From the NCBI GenBank assembly GCA_005798335.1, contig SYJV01000288.1, positions 1 through 42,695 of the forward strand: a stretch of DNA of 42,695 nt, in the 5' to 3' direction. Shown here piece by piece: positions 35,795 to 42,695 of this stretch (its first letter is position 1; each line of letters starts with the position of its first letter). Under the pieces are notes generated by a model. That model ran no database searches, was not told the origin of the DNA, and worked only from the letters and a program-made list of their open reading frames with translations. Source of the stretch: Planctomycetaceae bacterium. GTDB taxonomy: Bacteria; Planctomycetota; Planctomycetia; Pirellulales; Pirellulaceae. A program made the position numbers and the translations under genes.

Positions 35795-36572
35795 TCCTTT
35801 CTCGACGCGTTACGTCGCTCCTGGACAGATTGCGTGGGTCGACGCGCGTCCCAAGGAAATTGCCAATCTCGCCCGTCAGTTCTTCTCCAAGTACGCAGCG
35901 CGAGCGGCCATCGTCGGTCCGCATGGCTCCGGGAAAACAACTTTGCTTGAGTTTCTCGTTCCAAGAATTGGAAAAGTGGTTACAAAATTGGATGTGGCCG
36001 GTCGTGCCGCTTTGCCTACTGGGACTTCTGCTTCTGCTCAGTCAACCGTTATCGACTTGATCGATTGGCACCGATGTAACGATCAACCTGCCGACTATTC
36101 TGTCGTTTGGTTAACGCTGCGCGGTGCGAAGGCCAGCGCCAATTTGCTCCGCTCAGCTTGGCAACTCTGCGACACAAAATCGGTGCTAGTTCTCGATGGA
36201 TACGAACAGCTTTCTCTTTGGTCACGATATCGCGCGGTCGTCAAACAACGGAGTCGAAACTGCGGACTACTGCTAACGTCGCACAAGCCTACTTATTTGC
36301 CCACGCTGATCGAGACCTCCGTAACGCCCGACCTTGCACGGCGGATACTCCAGCAACTGTTGGATACCGATACTTGCCACCGAACATGGTTCATGGACGA
36401 AGCACGCTTAGAGAACTTACTGAAGGCAAATCGAGGTAATTTCCGCGAAGTCCTAATGGCATACTACGACCGGTTCGAGGCGATTCATCGCGATGATTGC
36501 AGAACCACGCCAGTTAAAGACCGCGCAGAAGCAGAGCTTTGCAGAGTGCCGGCAGATTTCTCGCCAGGTTAG
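35784..36572 (+). CDS. P-loop ATPase of unknown role
   Basis: This 262-residue cytoplasmic protein has a Walker A motif GPHGSGKT at residues 45-52 and a Walker B-like strand SVLVLDGYEQ at about 131-140. LLLTSHKP after it resembles a sensor-1 strand. The rest is mixed alpha/beta with a helical C-terminal lid (LLKANRGNFREVLMAYYDRFE). The start is GTG 35784. It resembles short STAND/AAA-type ATPases but I cannot name a family. Its context, directly after two membrane or arrestin-like genes with overlapping ends, suggests it energises or regulates the same complex. A family B palindrome follows it, before the next gene. Confidence 0.78.
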   Translation: MKSNPFSTRYVAPGQIAWVDARPKEIANLARQFFSKYAARAAIVGPHGSGKTTLLEFLVPRIGKVVTKLDVAGRAALPTGTSASAQSTVIDLIDWHRCNDQPADYSVVWLTLRGAKASANLLRSAWQLCDTKSVLVLDGYEQLSLWSRYRAVVKQRSRNCGLLLTSHKPTYLPTLIETSVTPDLARRILQQLLDTDTCHRTWFMDEARLENLLKANRGNFREVLMAYYDRFEAIHRDDCRTTPVKDRAEAELCRVPADFSPG

Positions 36573-36640
36573 CAATCGCCGAATTGTTGCTAGAATGCAC
36601 CATGTCCTCATGCAATTTTTGATAGCGGCAAGCAAAATAG

Positions 36641-36749
36641 GAACGTGGGATAAGCTTCCAGCTTGTCAACCTGTAGCGGAGTTTCACCATTGCTTGCACA
36701 AGATATTGACAAGCTGGAAGCTTATCCCACGTTCGTTGAACGGTATTGC
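36641..36749 (-). repeat. Palindromic MITE-like element, family B, copy 2 (left end eroded)
   Basis: Core arms 36641-36669 and 36706-36734 (29 bp) pair perfectly. The loop is the complement of the loop of copy 1 with about one difference, so this copy is inverted relative to it. The right end continues to 36749 with the family end GAACGGTATTGC. The matching left end is missing or degraded, so no target duplication can be read. It lies between the ATPase gene and the next open frame in the plus-strand run. Confidence 0.82.
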
Positions 36750-36789
36750 GTTGAACCGGTTTATTACGCCTAAAGCGAGTTGATACGTC

Positions 36790-37518
36790 ATGCCTGCCCG
36801 TCTGTCAGTTATTTTAGCCCAGTCGTCGCGGCGCGATAGTCGGACCGTGGAATTGGAGGAAGCGCTAGTCACTCAAGTTATGTTCACTCCAGGCCTGGAT
36901 ATGACTCTCGTATCGGCACTCGACACGATTCGACTCGACGGCACCGATCATTTGTGCTTACAAGTTCTGCCTCAGGAAGTTGTCGTACTCGCTTGGCTCC
37001 GCTTAGAAGATGCCGCGACGCATTGGCAGCGACTGGCGTTGACCGGAAAACTAATCGACCTGGCCGACGCGTCAGCAACCACCGACAAGCACCTAGAGAT
37101 CGACAAGTTAATGCGTCGCGTGCGATATCTTAGGCTGTCTCCCGAAATGACAGCGAGCGAAATTGTCAGTACCGCGCAGCGCGTGCTGGATGATCGACGT
37201 ATCCAAGTCGTGCCTATTCAAATTGGTCTCAGCAAACCTATTCAGAAATCGCCAGCGCCCGAAACATCAGCGATGCGACTCGATGTACCACCGTTGCAAG
37301 CAAACATACTCGCGCCGCCTGAACCCACATCTGATGTAGAAATTTCTCGCGCGCCGGCCAACATGTCGCCCATTGCCACTGCGTTGGACTTACCCCTTGC
37401 GGATCAGAATTCGCCTACTGGATTCGGCAACCATGTTGGGCCGGAAATAGATACCAGCGACCAATCGTGGCGAGACATAGACCGTCTTGTTGACGATCTG
37501 GACGCGTTGGATTTGTGA
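36790..37518 (+). CDS. Hypothetical protein in kinase cluster
   Basis: This is a 242-residue soluble protein without a recognised domain. The first 70 residues (SVILAQSSRRDSRTVELEEALVTQ, then HLCLQVLPQEVVVLAWL) look like a compact alpha/beta unit. Residues 150-242 are Pro/Ser-rich and acidic, probably flexible. It is 21 bp before the histidine kinase gene on the same strand, so the two are likely one transcript, and it may be a partner or input protein of the kinase. No signal peptide or membrane helix is seen. Confidence 0.7.
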   Translation: MPARLSVILAQSSRRDSRTVELEEALVTQVMFTPGLDMTLVSALDTIRLDGTDHLCLQVLPQEVVVLAWLRLEDAATHWQRLALTGKLIDLADASATTDKHLEIDKLMRRVRYLRLSPEMTASEIVSTAQRVLDDRRIQVVPIQIGLSKPIQKSPAPETSAMRLDVPPLQANILAPPEPTSDVEISRAPANMSPIATALDLPLADQNSPTGFGNHVGPEIDTSDQSWRDIDRLVDDLDALDL

Positions 37519-37538
37519 CTAGCAGGTGATTGAAGTAA

Positions 37539-38297
37539 ATGGGGCAGGACTCACTTAGCGCTGTCAACGAAACAACGCTTGATCAATCTTGGATCGCGTA
37601 CGAACTGCACGACGGCTTGCTCCAATGGGTTGTTGCTGCCCGCATGCACGCCGCTGGCGCCATCGCAATTGCTGAAGGAAACGAGGTTATTTCGAAACTC
37701 GAGCATATTAATTGCCTGAGTCGCATCAAGTCTCTGCTCGACATGGCTGCCGAGGAAGGTCGCAACCTAATTCGATTTCTCGAGGAAACAGCTAGCCGAA
37801 AAATTCAGATTGCCGACCTGTTAAGCGAGTTCATTGAACGAATTCGTCCGCAAGCCACATCCGAGCCTGCTGCCCAAGTCACTTTGAAACTCCCTTGCAT
37901 GCCTTGGCCAGAATTACAAGGATCTCAGGCCTGGTCAATATTTCGCATTTTGCAGCAAGCCATTCAAAACGCGATAACTCACAGCCAAGCAAGTCAGATC
38001 ATCATCGAGCTTGGCATACACAGCAACAACGAAATCAATGGTACTGTTCTCGACAACGGCATCGGCTTTGATCCCAGCCAAGCATTCTCGGATCATTTTG
38101 GACTGCGCAGCATGCGTCATCGCGCATCGATTTGCGGCGGCAAGCTCGAAATCCAGTCATCACCCGGAAATGGTTGCAAAATCACGTTCATTGCCCCAAT
38201 CGATCCAATCGATCCCAAGTGCGTCACATCCACCGAGTCGACGAGAGCCCACTTGCCGATTAGCAAAAATGAGGCTAAATTTCTTCCAAAACAATGA
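37539..38297 (+). CDS. Soluble sensor histidine kinase (NarL-type, HisKA_3)
   Basis: This 252-residue histidine kinase lacks a sensor or membrane region. The HisKA_3-type phosphoacceptor is in IAYELHDGLLQWV (His24). The C-terminal ATPase domain has the N box ILQQAIQNAITHS, the G1 box LDNGIGFDP and GLRSMRHRASICGG with SSPGNGCKITFIAPI at the end. No response regulator is encoded in the window, so it is an orphan here. Input must come from a partner, perhaps the protein at 36790-37518. A ribosome site AGGTGA precedes ATG 37539. Transcription probably continues from the ATPase run, although a family B element lies in between. Confidence 0.9.
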   Translation: MGQDSLSAVNETTLDQSWIAYELHDGLLQWVVAARMHAAGAIAIAEGNEVISKLEHINCLSRIKSLLDMAAEEGRNLIRFLEETASRKIQIADLLSEFIERIRPQATSEPAAQVTLKLPCMPWPELQGSQAWSIFRILQQAIQNAITHSQASQIIIELGIHSNNEINGTVLDNGIGFDPSQAFSDHFGLRSMRHRASICGGKLEIQSSPGNGCKITFIAPIDPIDPKCVTSTESTRAHLPISKNEAKFLPKQ

Positions 38298-38320
38298 CGA
38301 CAAACTACGCTAGCTATACT
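38294..38320 (+). promoter_or_regulatory. Possible promoter of tRNA-Asn
   Basis: A -10-like TATACT lies at 38315-38320 and a weak -35-like ATGACG lies at 38294-38299, spaced 15 bp. The start of transcription would be near 38327, about 30 bp before the tRNA. The spacing is short, so this is tentative. Confidence 0.35.
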
Positions 38321-38358
38321 CAGTCCGTGATTGGCCAGCGTACCCAACCAACAAATAC

Positions 38359-38431
38359 TCCTCTGTAGCTCAGTTGGGAGAGCAGGCGGCTGTTAACCGC
38401 CGGGTCGTAGGTTCGAGTCCTACCGGAGGAG
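38359..38431 (+). tRNA. tRNA-Asn (GTT)
   Basis: The 73-nt cloverleaf is readable. The acceptor stem TCCTCTG (38359-38365) pairs with CGGAGGA (38424-38430), with one T-G pair. The D-arm contains GTAGCTCAGTTGGGAGAGC, the anticodon stem is GGCGG/CCGCC around the loop CTGTTAA with anticodon GTT, and the T-arm contains GGTTCGAGTCC. CCA is not encoded. It stands directly before a tyrosine recombinase gene, a usual arrangement for integrated elements that target tRNA genes. Confidence 0.96.
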
Positions 38432-38474
38432 CTTGCTTTTTATCGAAATCAGATTCCGTAACTCGCCAATTGCC

Positions 38475-38509
38475 AAGGACTTAGGGGTTTTACCCCAAAG
38501 TCCTTTTTT
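38475..38509 (+). terminator. Rho-independent terminator after tRNA-Asn
   Basis: AAGGACTT and GGGG (38475-38487) pair with CCCC and AAGTCCTT around a short TTTTA loop, followed by a T-run through 38509. It ends tRNA transcription about 45 bp past the tRNA. Confidence 0.82.
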
Positions 38510-38628
38510 CGTATCAAATCCAAATACGGAACTTTTACGGAACTGGTTTGGCGTTGCGTTGCCCTTATATCGATGTTCCCAGCGACTGGTCCAGCATAGG
38601 ATTCCGTCACATCTTGGGAGCATAAAAA

Positions 38629-39882
38629 ATGGCTTGGCTCGATCGCGAACGCACTGGCATTTTCCAGATCGGTTTCAAACTAGGCAAGCGCCGCTTCAAG
38701 CGTTCTCTAAAGATCAGAGACGAAAAAGTCGCTGAGGAACTCCTTCACCGACTTGAGGAGAGCATTCGTTTGGTCTCCACTGGTCGACTAGAAGTCCCCA
38801 CCGACGTTGATGTTGCTTCATTCCTTCTGTCTGATGGTCGCGTGGGCAAAAAGCAACTCGATGTGGTCACAATTTCCCTAGGCGAGATATTTGAGCGCTA
38901 CCGCTCTGGTATTCCTGTGGATTCTTTGTCAGCGGAAACGCTTCGCATTGCTTCGATCCACATAAACCACCTTGCACACGTAATTGGACCAAAGCGACAA
39001 TTGCAGACCATCAAACGAGACGACCTTCAACACTACATCAACGTTCGCTCGCAAGCCACCGGCAAACGAGGCAGATTCGTAAGTACGGGAACCATCCAAA
39101 AGGAGCTTTCCACGCTTCGTACTCTTTGGCGATGGTTCAAACAGTCCGGCTTAGTAACTCACGATTTTCCAAATCAGGGGCTAAGGTATCCCCGCCATCG
39201 CCAAAAGCAACCATTTCTCACTTGGGAGCAAATCCAAAACAGAATTGCTCGTGGAATCCCTGAGGGGCAATCCGATGCTGATTACTGGGATTGTCTTTAT
39301 TTGAACCGGTAGGAACTCGACGAACTACTGACGGACGTGAAACGAACCGCGACGTACGACTTCCTCTATCCCATGTGCTTCATTGCCGCTCATACAGGTG
39401 CGCGTAGAAGCGAGTTGTGCCGTTCGCTTCGCGCAGATATTGATTTCGAGGACAATGCGATCCTGATCCACGAAAAAAAGAAACAAAGAGGAACCGAGAC
39501 CTTTCGACACGTGCCTATGTCTCAGCGCCTCCGTCAAGTGCTTACCGATTGGCTGGTGGTCAGCGAGCATTCAATCTACACTTTTCCCGCCGAGCACCGC
39601 GTCGAGCGGCAACGCAATAGCAACCGACGTGAGAACGACGAAAGTGTTTCGCCGGACGAAGCATCGGATCATCTTTCGGCTGCCTTGGCCAACACGCGTT
39701 GGAGCGTCATTCGAGGCTGGCATGTTTTTCGACATTCCTTTATCTCAAACTGCGCTTCATTGGCTGTTGATCAACGCATGATTGACTCTTGGGTTGGTCA
39801 CCAAACGGAAGACATGCGACGCCGCTATCGTCACTTGTTTCCACATCGTCAAAAGGTCGAGTTGGATCGAGTGTTTGGTTAA
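38629..39882 (+). pseudogene. Tyrosine recombinase/integrase interrupted by one in-frame TAG
   Basis: The two open parts, 38629-39312 and from 39313 to 39882, are in the same frame and together make a 417-codon tyrosine recombinase, broken only by TAG at 39310-39312 (codon 228). The N-terminal part has an Arg/Lys-rich start and a SAM-like core-binding domain. The catalytic domain is complete: Arg259 in TGARRSEL, a Lys in the HEKKKQRG hairpin, His365 and Arg368 in HVFRHSF, His391 in GHQTEDM and Tyr400 in RRRYRHLF. A single C-to-T change from CAG would explain the stop. A GTG at 39337 could start the second part but would lack the core-binding domain. The start at ATG 38629 has GGGAG upstream. 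It sits 200 bp after tRNA-Asn. Confidence 0.82.
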
Positions 39883-40205
39883 AGCTGTACCTGATTGCGA
39901 ATGGGCAACAATCCTTCATTGAGGTATCGCTCGATCTCGGATTTGGAAATTACCCATTCACTGGTCCTGCCTCGCCCGCATTTCCGTTTTTGGGCATGAA
40001 CTTGCATCAACCTGCACCATTCTCGAATCGTGAACGGCTGCTTATCCAAGAGCTTTGCCGCTTCGGGAATGGTATACCAATCCTTCTGAAATCCTTTCAC
40101 CGAATCTGTTGCCGACAGCAATTGCTCGATTCTCTCTAGGCGGGAATTGACCGCCACAATAAACTCGGTTAGATCAGCTAATGGGATTTTTTCTGAACTC
40201 AACAT
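39879..40205 (-). CDS. Excisionase-like helix-turn-helix protein
   Basis: This 108-residue protein has an N-terminal amphipathic segment (ADLTEFIVAVNSRLERIEQLL) and a winged-helix DNA-binding unit of the excisionase/MerR type (YTIPEAAKLLDKQPFTIREWCR, then KCGRGRTSEWVISKSEIERYL). It probably directs excision or regulates the neighbouring integrase. It is convergent with the integrase, overlapping its stop by 4 bp. A ribosome site AGGGG lies 8 nt before ATG 40205. Confidence 0.85.
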   Translation of the reverse strand: MLSSEKIPLADLTEFIVAVNSRLERIEQLLSATDSVKGFQKDWYTIPEAAKLLDKQPFTIREWCRLMQVHAQKRKCGRGRTSEWVISKSEIERYLNEGLLPIRNQVQL

Positions 40206-40587
40206 TGTGGTATCCCCTTATCGTTCAAATCATATCCATCGAATAATGACTCTACTTTCACCTGCGGTAATGAATTCAGCATCTTATCTCCAGTGGACAA
40301 TTGTCCGGGCGGATCAGTGAATTGGAGAACTCAGTCATCATGTCTAATGTTGGGAACTGAACACGGCGTGACGCTTCAATCCGCAAACGCGAATTATCGC
40401 CAATGAGTGAAAAAACGCATTGGCGTATGGTAACTTCTTCGGTCATCGTCCATTCACGATCAAAACCGCCTCTTTCTCCCCTTCAATTGTTCCCAGAAGC
40501 CTGTTTGGTCACATGACATGTCTGACGGGTTTTTCGTCGTCTGGATAATCGACGCACAATAAGCGGACAAAAACAAAAATCCGCCGG
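40206..40587. other. Intergenic region, no gene seen
   Basis: About 380 bp separate the excisionase start from the end of the small membrane-protein gene. No coding sequence is evident. At 40561-40583 a short stem (GCGGA/TCCGC with an A-rich loop) lies just past the stop of the membrane-protein gene and could aid termination on the minus strand. Confidence 0.4.
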
Positions 40588-41007
40588 TCAATGGAAGGTT
40601 GACACAAGGCACAAAGTTCCAAGAAGGATGCCAATGCTGGTTTCGAAAAAGTAGGGCATGCGGCTCTTCACGTAGGGTTCGCCAGTCCCGTACGGGTGAA
40701 TTCGATGGCCATTGCGCCGTCGTCGCATGCTACATTCATGATGGCATGCGTACATAAATGGGAATTGGAAGAGCTGCACCGTAAGGCACGTATGATCCCA
40801 CGTCCCTGGCGTCGCCGCACCGGTCAATAGCGACATGATCAGCATCGTTCCCACGGCTGGCAATGCAAATGTCCGAGTGCCAACCGTACCGGGTCGACTT
40901 GCCAACATCGCGATATAGGTGCCTAATGCCAGAACACCAAACGCAACCAGGTTACAGCATTCTTCTTTGTCCTCGTCGATGTCAAAATACTCTTTGTTCC
41001 ATTGCAT
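40588..41007 (-). CDS. Small membrane protein of unknown function
   Basis: This 139-residue protein has three hydrophobic stretches: AFGVLALGTYIAMLA, ALPAVGTMLIMSLLTGA and ETSIGILLGTLCLV near the C-terminus. The N-terminus is acidic (YFDIDEDKEECC). I do not recognise a family. The start ATG 41007 has AAAGG upstream. It lies in the presumed cargo of the element at tRNA-Asn, with no functional link visible. Confidence 0.6.
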   Translation of the reverse strand: MQWNKEYFDIDEDKEECCNLVAFGVLALGTYIAMLASRPGTVGTRTFALPAVGTMLIMSLLTGAATPGTWDHTCLTVQLFQFPFMYACHHECSMRRRRNGHRIHPYGTGEPYVKSRMPYFFETSIGILLGTLCLVSTFH

Positions 41008-41165
41008 GATCTTGCCTTTCGTCCATTGTTTGCCTTAGCGAACTAATCCTGTTGAGTGAACGTTCTAGCAGGGTTTGGACGCCATTTGTCTCCAAAATAG
41101 CCCTACTTAAATTGCGAAGGTGCGTAGGACGCAGGCGATGACCTTGTCGAATCGCACCAAGAAAC

Positions 41166-41194
41166 TGCGGCTAGAGTATTGGACTCTAGCCGCA
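41166..41194 (-). terminator. Perfect 12-bp hairpin downstream of cargo gene
   Basis: TGCGGCTAGAGT (41166-41177) pairs with ACTCTAGCCGCA (41183-41194) around a 5-nt loop. It lies 32 bp past the stop of the 41226-42122 gene on the minus strand and is followed there by GTTTCTT, a weak T-run. It is a likely terminator. Confidence 0.65.
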
Positions 41195-41225
41195 TCAATC
41201 AAATTGATACGATTGATCGGTCGAA

Positions 41226-42122
41226 TCAAATAAAGATTCCAAGCAAGTGACCGCAGTCTTCCAGGCTTTCAAAGAACAGTTCTCGAGCGAAGAACCAGGA
41301 TTCTAGATAAAGCAGCGAGTTGGCAATATCGTCGATTTCTGTTTCAAGGCTAATGGGTTTGAGCGTCTCCATTAGCAACGGATATTCCGAAAGGACAGCG
41401 TTCCCCTCCTCGACACACTCCGCCAAAACGCGCTTTACATCTGGCTGATTTTGCAGTTCGCATACATCCGGTTGGATCGATGGCAGTTTCTTAAGGACTT
41501 GCCGATCTGGATGCGACACTAGGCAATCGAGCACAACTCCGGCCTTGAATGGGACTGCCGAGAATTCTCGCACCATGGGACGCGCATCCTGAAAGTCAAG
41601 TTGTCGGCAAATGACGTCGAAAATCTTCGGAGATACCTTAGCTATGCCGGCGATCGCCCACTGCCTTTCGGTTGGCAGTTCAGGACATTTATCGATTGGG
41701 AACCCTGTGTGGTGCAGTAACGCAAGTAGGAGATTTGCGTGCAAATATTCACTACTCGATTTGACCGGAAAAGACTTTCGCAATCGACTGGGGTCGCATG
41801 GCGCTTTTGAGGCAATTTCCACGACTGTAAACGGCACTCGTGGCCATAGGACATGCTGAACCGTATGTGCCCAAATTCCGGGTCCGCCATGTCGAAACGA
41901 TTCGGCGTTCGCGGCTCGAACACGATCGGGATCGGGGATTATGGATCGAAGAACCTCGCAGGCATGGAGTCGCCGGTCCCGACTCAATGCTTTGTTGTAC
42001 CCGGTGCATACCAGATTAATGAAACGGCGACGAAGTATATGCACCCGTCCGTGATTGTGGCAGGAGTGATTGACTGTGAATTTCTGACAATTCGGACAAG
42101 TGGCATTTCGAGTTTCAGACAT
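41226..42122 (-). CDS. Unrecognised protein with Cys/His motif, presumed cargo
   Basis: This 298-residue protein opens with a possible zinc-binding cluster (TCPNCQKF followed by SCHNHG), then Arg-rich residues (ILRRRFINLV) and a helical body without a recognised domain. No enzyme motif, membrane helix or signal is seen. The start at ATG 42122 is chosen because GAGGAGAA lies just upstream; an open frame reaches 42164. A strong hairpin follows its stop. It lies to the right of the integrase and may be carried by the same element. Its function is unknown. Confidence 0.7.
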   Translation of the reverse strand: MSETRNATCPNCQKFTVNHSCHNHGRVHILRRRFINLVCTGYNKALSRDRRLHACEVLRSIIPDPDRVRAANAESFRHGGPGIWAHTVQHVLWPRVPFTVVEIASKAPCDPSRLRKSFPVKSSSEYLHANLLLALLHHTGFPIDKCPELPTERQWAIAGIAKVSPKIFDVICRQLDFQDARPMVREFSAVPFKAGVVLDCLVSHPDRQVLKKLPSIQPDVCELQNQPDVKRVLAECVEEGNAVLSEYPLLMETLKPISLETEIDDIANSLLYLESWFFARELFFESLEDCGHLLGIFI

Positions 42123-42645
42123 CGGATTCTCCTCAAGAAGTGTTCCGTTTGGGCCGAACAACATCGGTGTAGCTGGTACATAAACTCATTAACACGTAAG
42201 AAGATTGGCAGACAATCCGCTACTGCTTGACTCGCTGATTCAAGAACGCAACTCTTTATTAATCAACTACTTGCGTCAATCGAACGGCAATTTCCAAGGC
42301 ATCTCCATGGCGACACCGGAGTTCCTCCATGGCATCTCCACGGCCAGAGACAACTTCGACTGCTAGCCCTGACTGGTCTGGATTTCAATCTTTCAGGGAT
42401 TTCAAGAATGAGAATTGATCCGAATGGACACTTAGGCACCAAGCAAGAAATAAAGCTGAAAATTTCATGTGTGTCGTCCAGACCGTAATTCACGGCACAC
42501 TCTGCAAGGTTGAAAATAGCAGTCGAAAGGAAGGCCAACCTGTCAGCCAAAAAAATCAATAGCCCGCTTTATCGCTGGGTTTTGATCTAGCTTCGTTTCG
42601 CGATTAATGCGAAATTCCCTTCCCTTACGCGGAAAGGAATCCAGC
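42123..42645. other. Intergenic region with a short near-repeat
   Basis: About 520 bp with no credible gene. GGCATCTCCATGGC and GGCATCTCCACGGC occur about 38 bp apart near 42298-42350. An open frame across it on the minus strand has repetitive composition and no ribosome site, and is not called. Confidence 0.4.
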
Positions 42646-42695
42646 ATGTCGCGACTATTGGTTGACGAATCGACGGTACGGGAACACAACTTGGA
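42646..42695 (+). CDS. Start of a gene cut by the window end
   Basis: ATG 42646 is preceded by GGAAAGGA at about 8-15 nt, a good ribosome site, and the frame (MSRLLVDESTV...) is open to the end of the window. Only 16 residues are visible, so nothing can be said about function. Confidence 0.4.
   Translation, partial: MSRLLVDESTVREHNL

Noticed and set aside
39310-39312. TAG in the integrase as recoded codon (pyrrolysine or programmed read-through)
   Set aside because: No supporting structure or recoding genes are visible; a simple CAG-to-TAG change is enough.
42263-42559. 98-residue minus-strand open frame
   Set aside because: Composition is repetitive (PWRC repeats), there is no ribosome site, and no domain is visible.
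38432-42695. Second attachment site (repeat of the tRNA 3' end)
   Set aside because: I looked for GTCCTACCGGAGGAG-like sequence downstream and found none in the window.
1-42695. CRISPR array, retron, diversity-generating element or toxin-antitoxin pair
   Set aside because: No regularly spaced direct repeats, reverse transcriptase or paired small genes with typical motifs were seen.

Overview
The window looks like a piece of a Planctomycetota chromosome, most likely a member of the Pirellulaceae. The basis is gene content. There is a Tat-exported DUF1501 protein, a DUF1080 protein, several secreted PQQ-type beta-propellers, an FG-GAP protein, a PEP-CTERM protein, a giant VWA protein, and small lipoproteins of the kind planctomycetes carry in large numbers. 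Base composition is moderate and fairly even. I could not run any database search, so family names rest on motifs I can read.

Layout. Positions 254-9286 hold catabolic and secreted-protein genes: DUF1501, a mandelate-racemase-type enolase-superfamily enzyme, DUF1080, a PQQ propeller, xylulokinase (xylB), a solute-binding-like lipoprotein and a PKD-domain protein. Positions 9412-17974 hold a 1608-residue membrane-anchored protein with a caspase-like region and a VWA domain, then a TolC-family outer-membrane lipoprotein and an FHA-domain protein. Positions 18347-20818 encode a fusion of an amidohydrolase with a class-III PLP aminotransferase. Positions 21103-22650 hold a small lipoprotein gene broken by two nested palindromic elements, followed by a PEP-CTERM protein. 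Positions 23349-29402 (minus strand) form an ABC efflux cluster: permease, ATPase, HlyD-like adaptor, Cys-containing lipoprotein, second permease and a very Cys-rich secreted protein. Positions 29514-34274 (minus strand) encode an FG-GAP protein, an alpha/beta hydrolase-domain protein and a second PQQ propeller. Positions 34368-38297 (plus strand) form a tightly packed run: a four-helix membrane protein, an arrestin-like protein, a P-loop ATPase, an unknown protein and a soluble histidine kinase. From 38359 there is tRNA-Asn(GTT), then a tyrosine recombinase broken by one in-frame TAG, an excisionase-like protein and unrecognised genes. This last part reads as the left end of an integrated element whose right end lies outside the window.

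The most unusual signal is a set of short palindromic mobile-type elements. Family A (132-133 bp) has three copies, each flanked by a 3-bp direct repeat TTA/TAA. Family B (124 bp) has two copies, one with an 8-bp direct repeat. Three further palindromes occur once each. In the broken lipoprotein gene the order of events can be read: A inserted first, in frame, and B then inserted into the left edge of A and brought a stop codon.

The most interesting coding loci are the amidohydrolase-aminotransferase fusion, the caspase-like/VWA giant, the two-permease efflux cluster with Cys-rich partners, and the arrestin-like/ATPase/kinase run. I see no CRISPR array, rRNA, reverse transcriptase or recognisable defence system.
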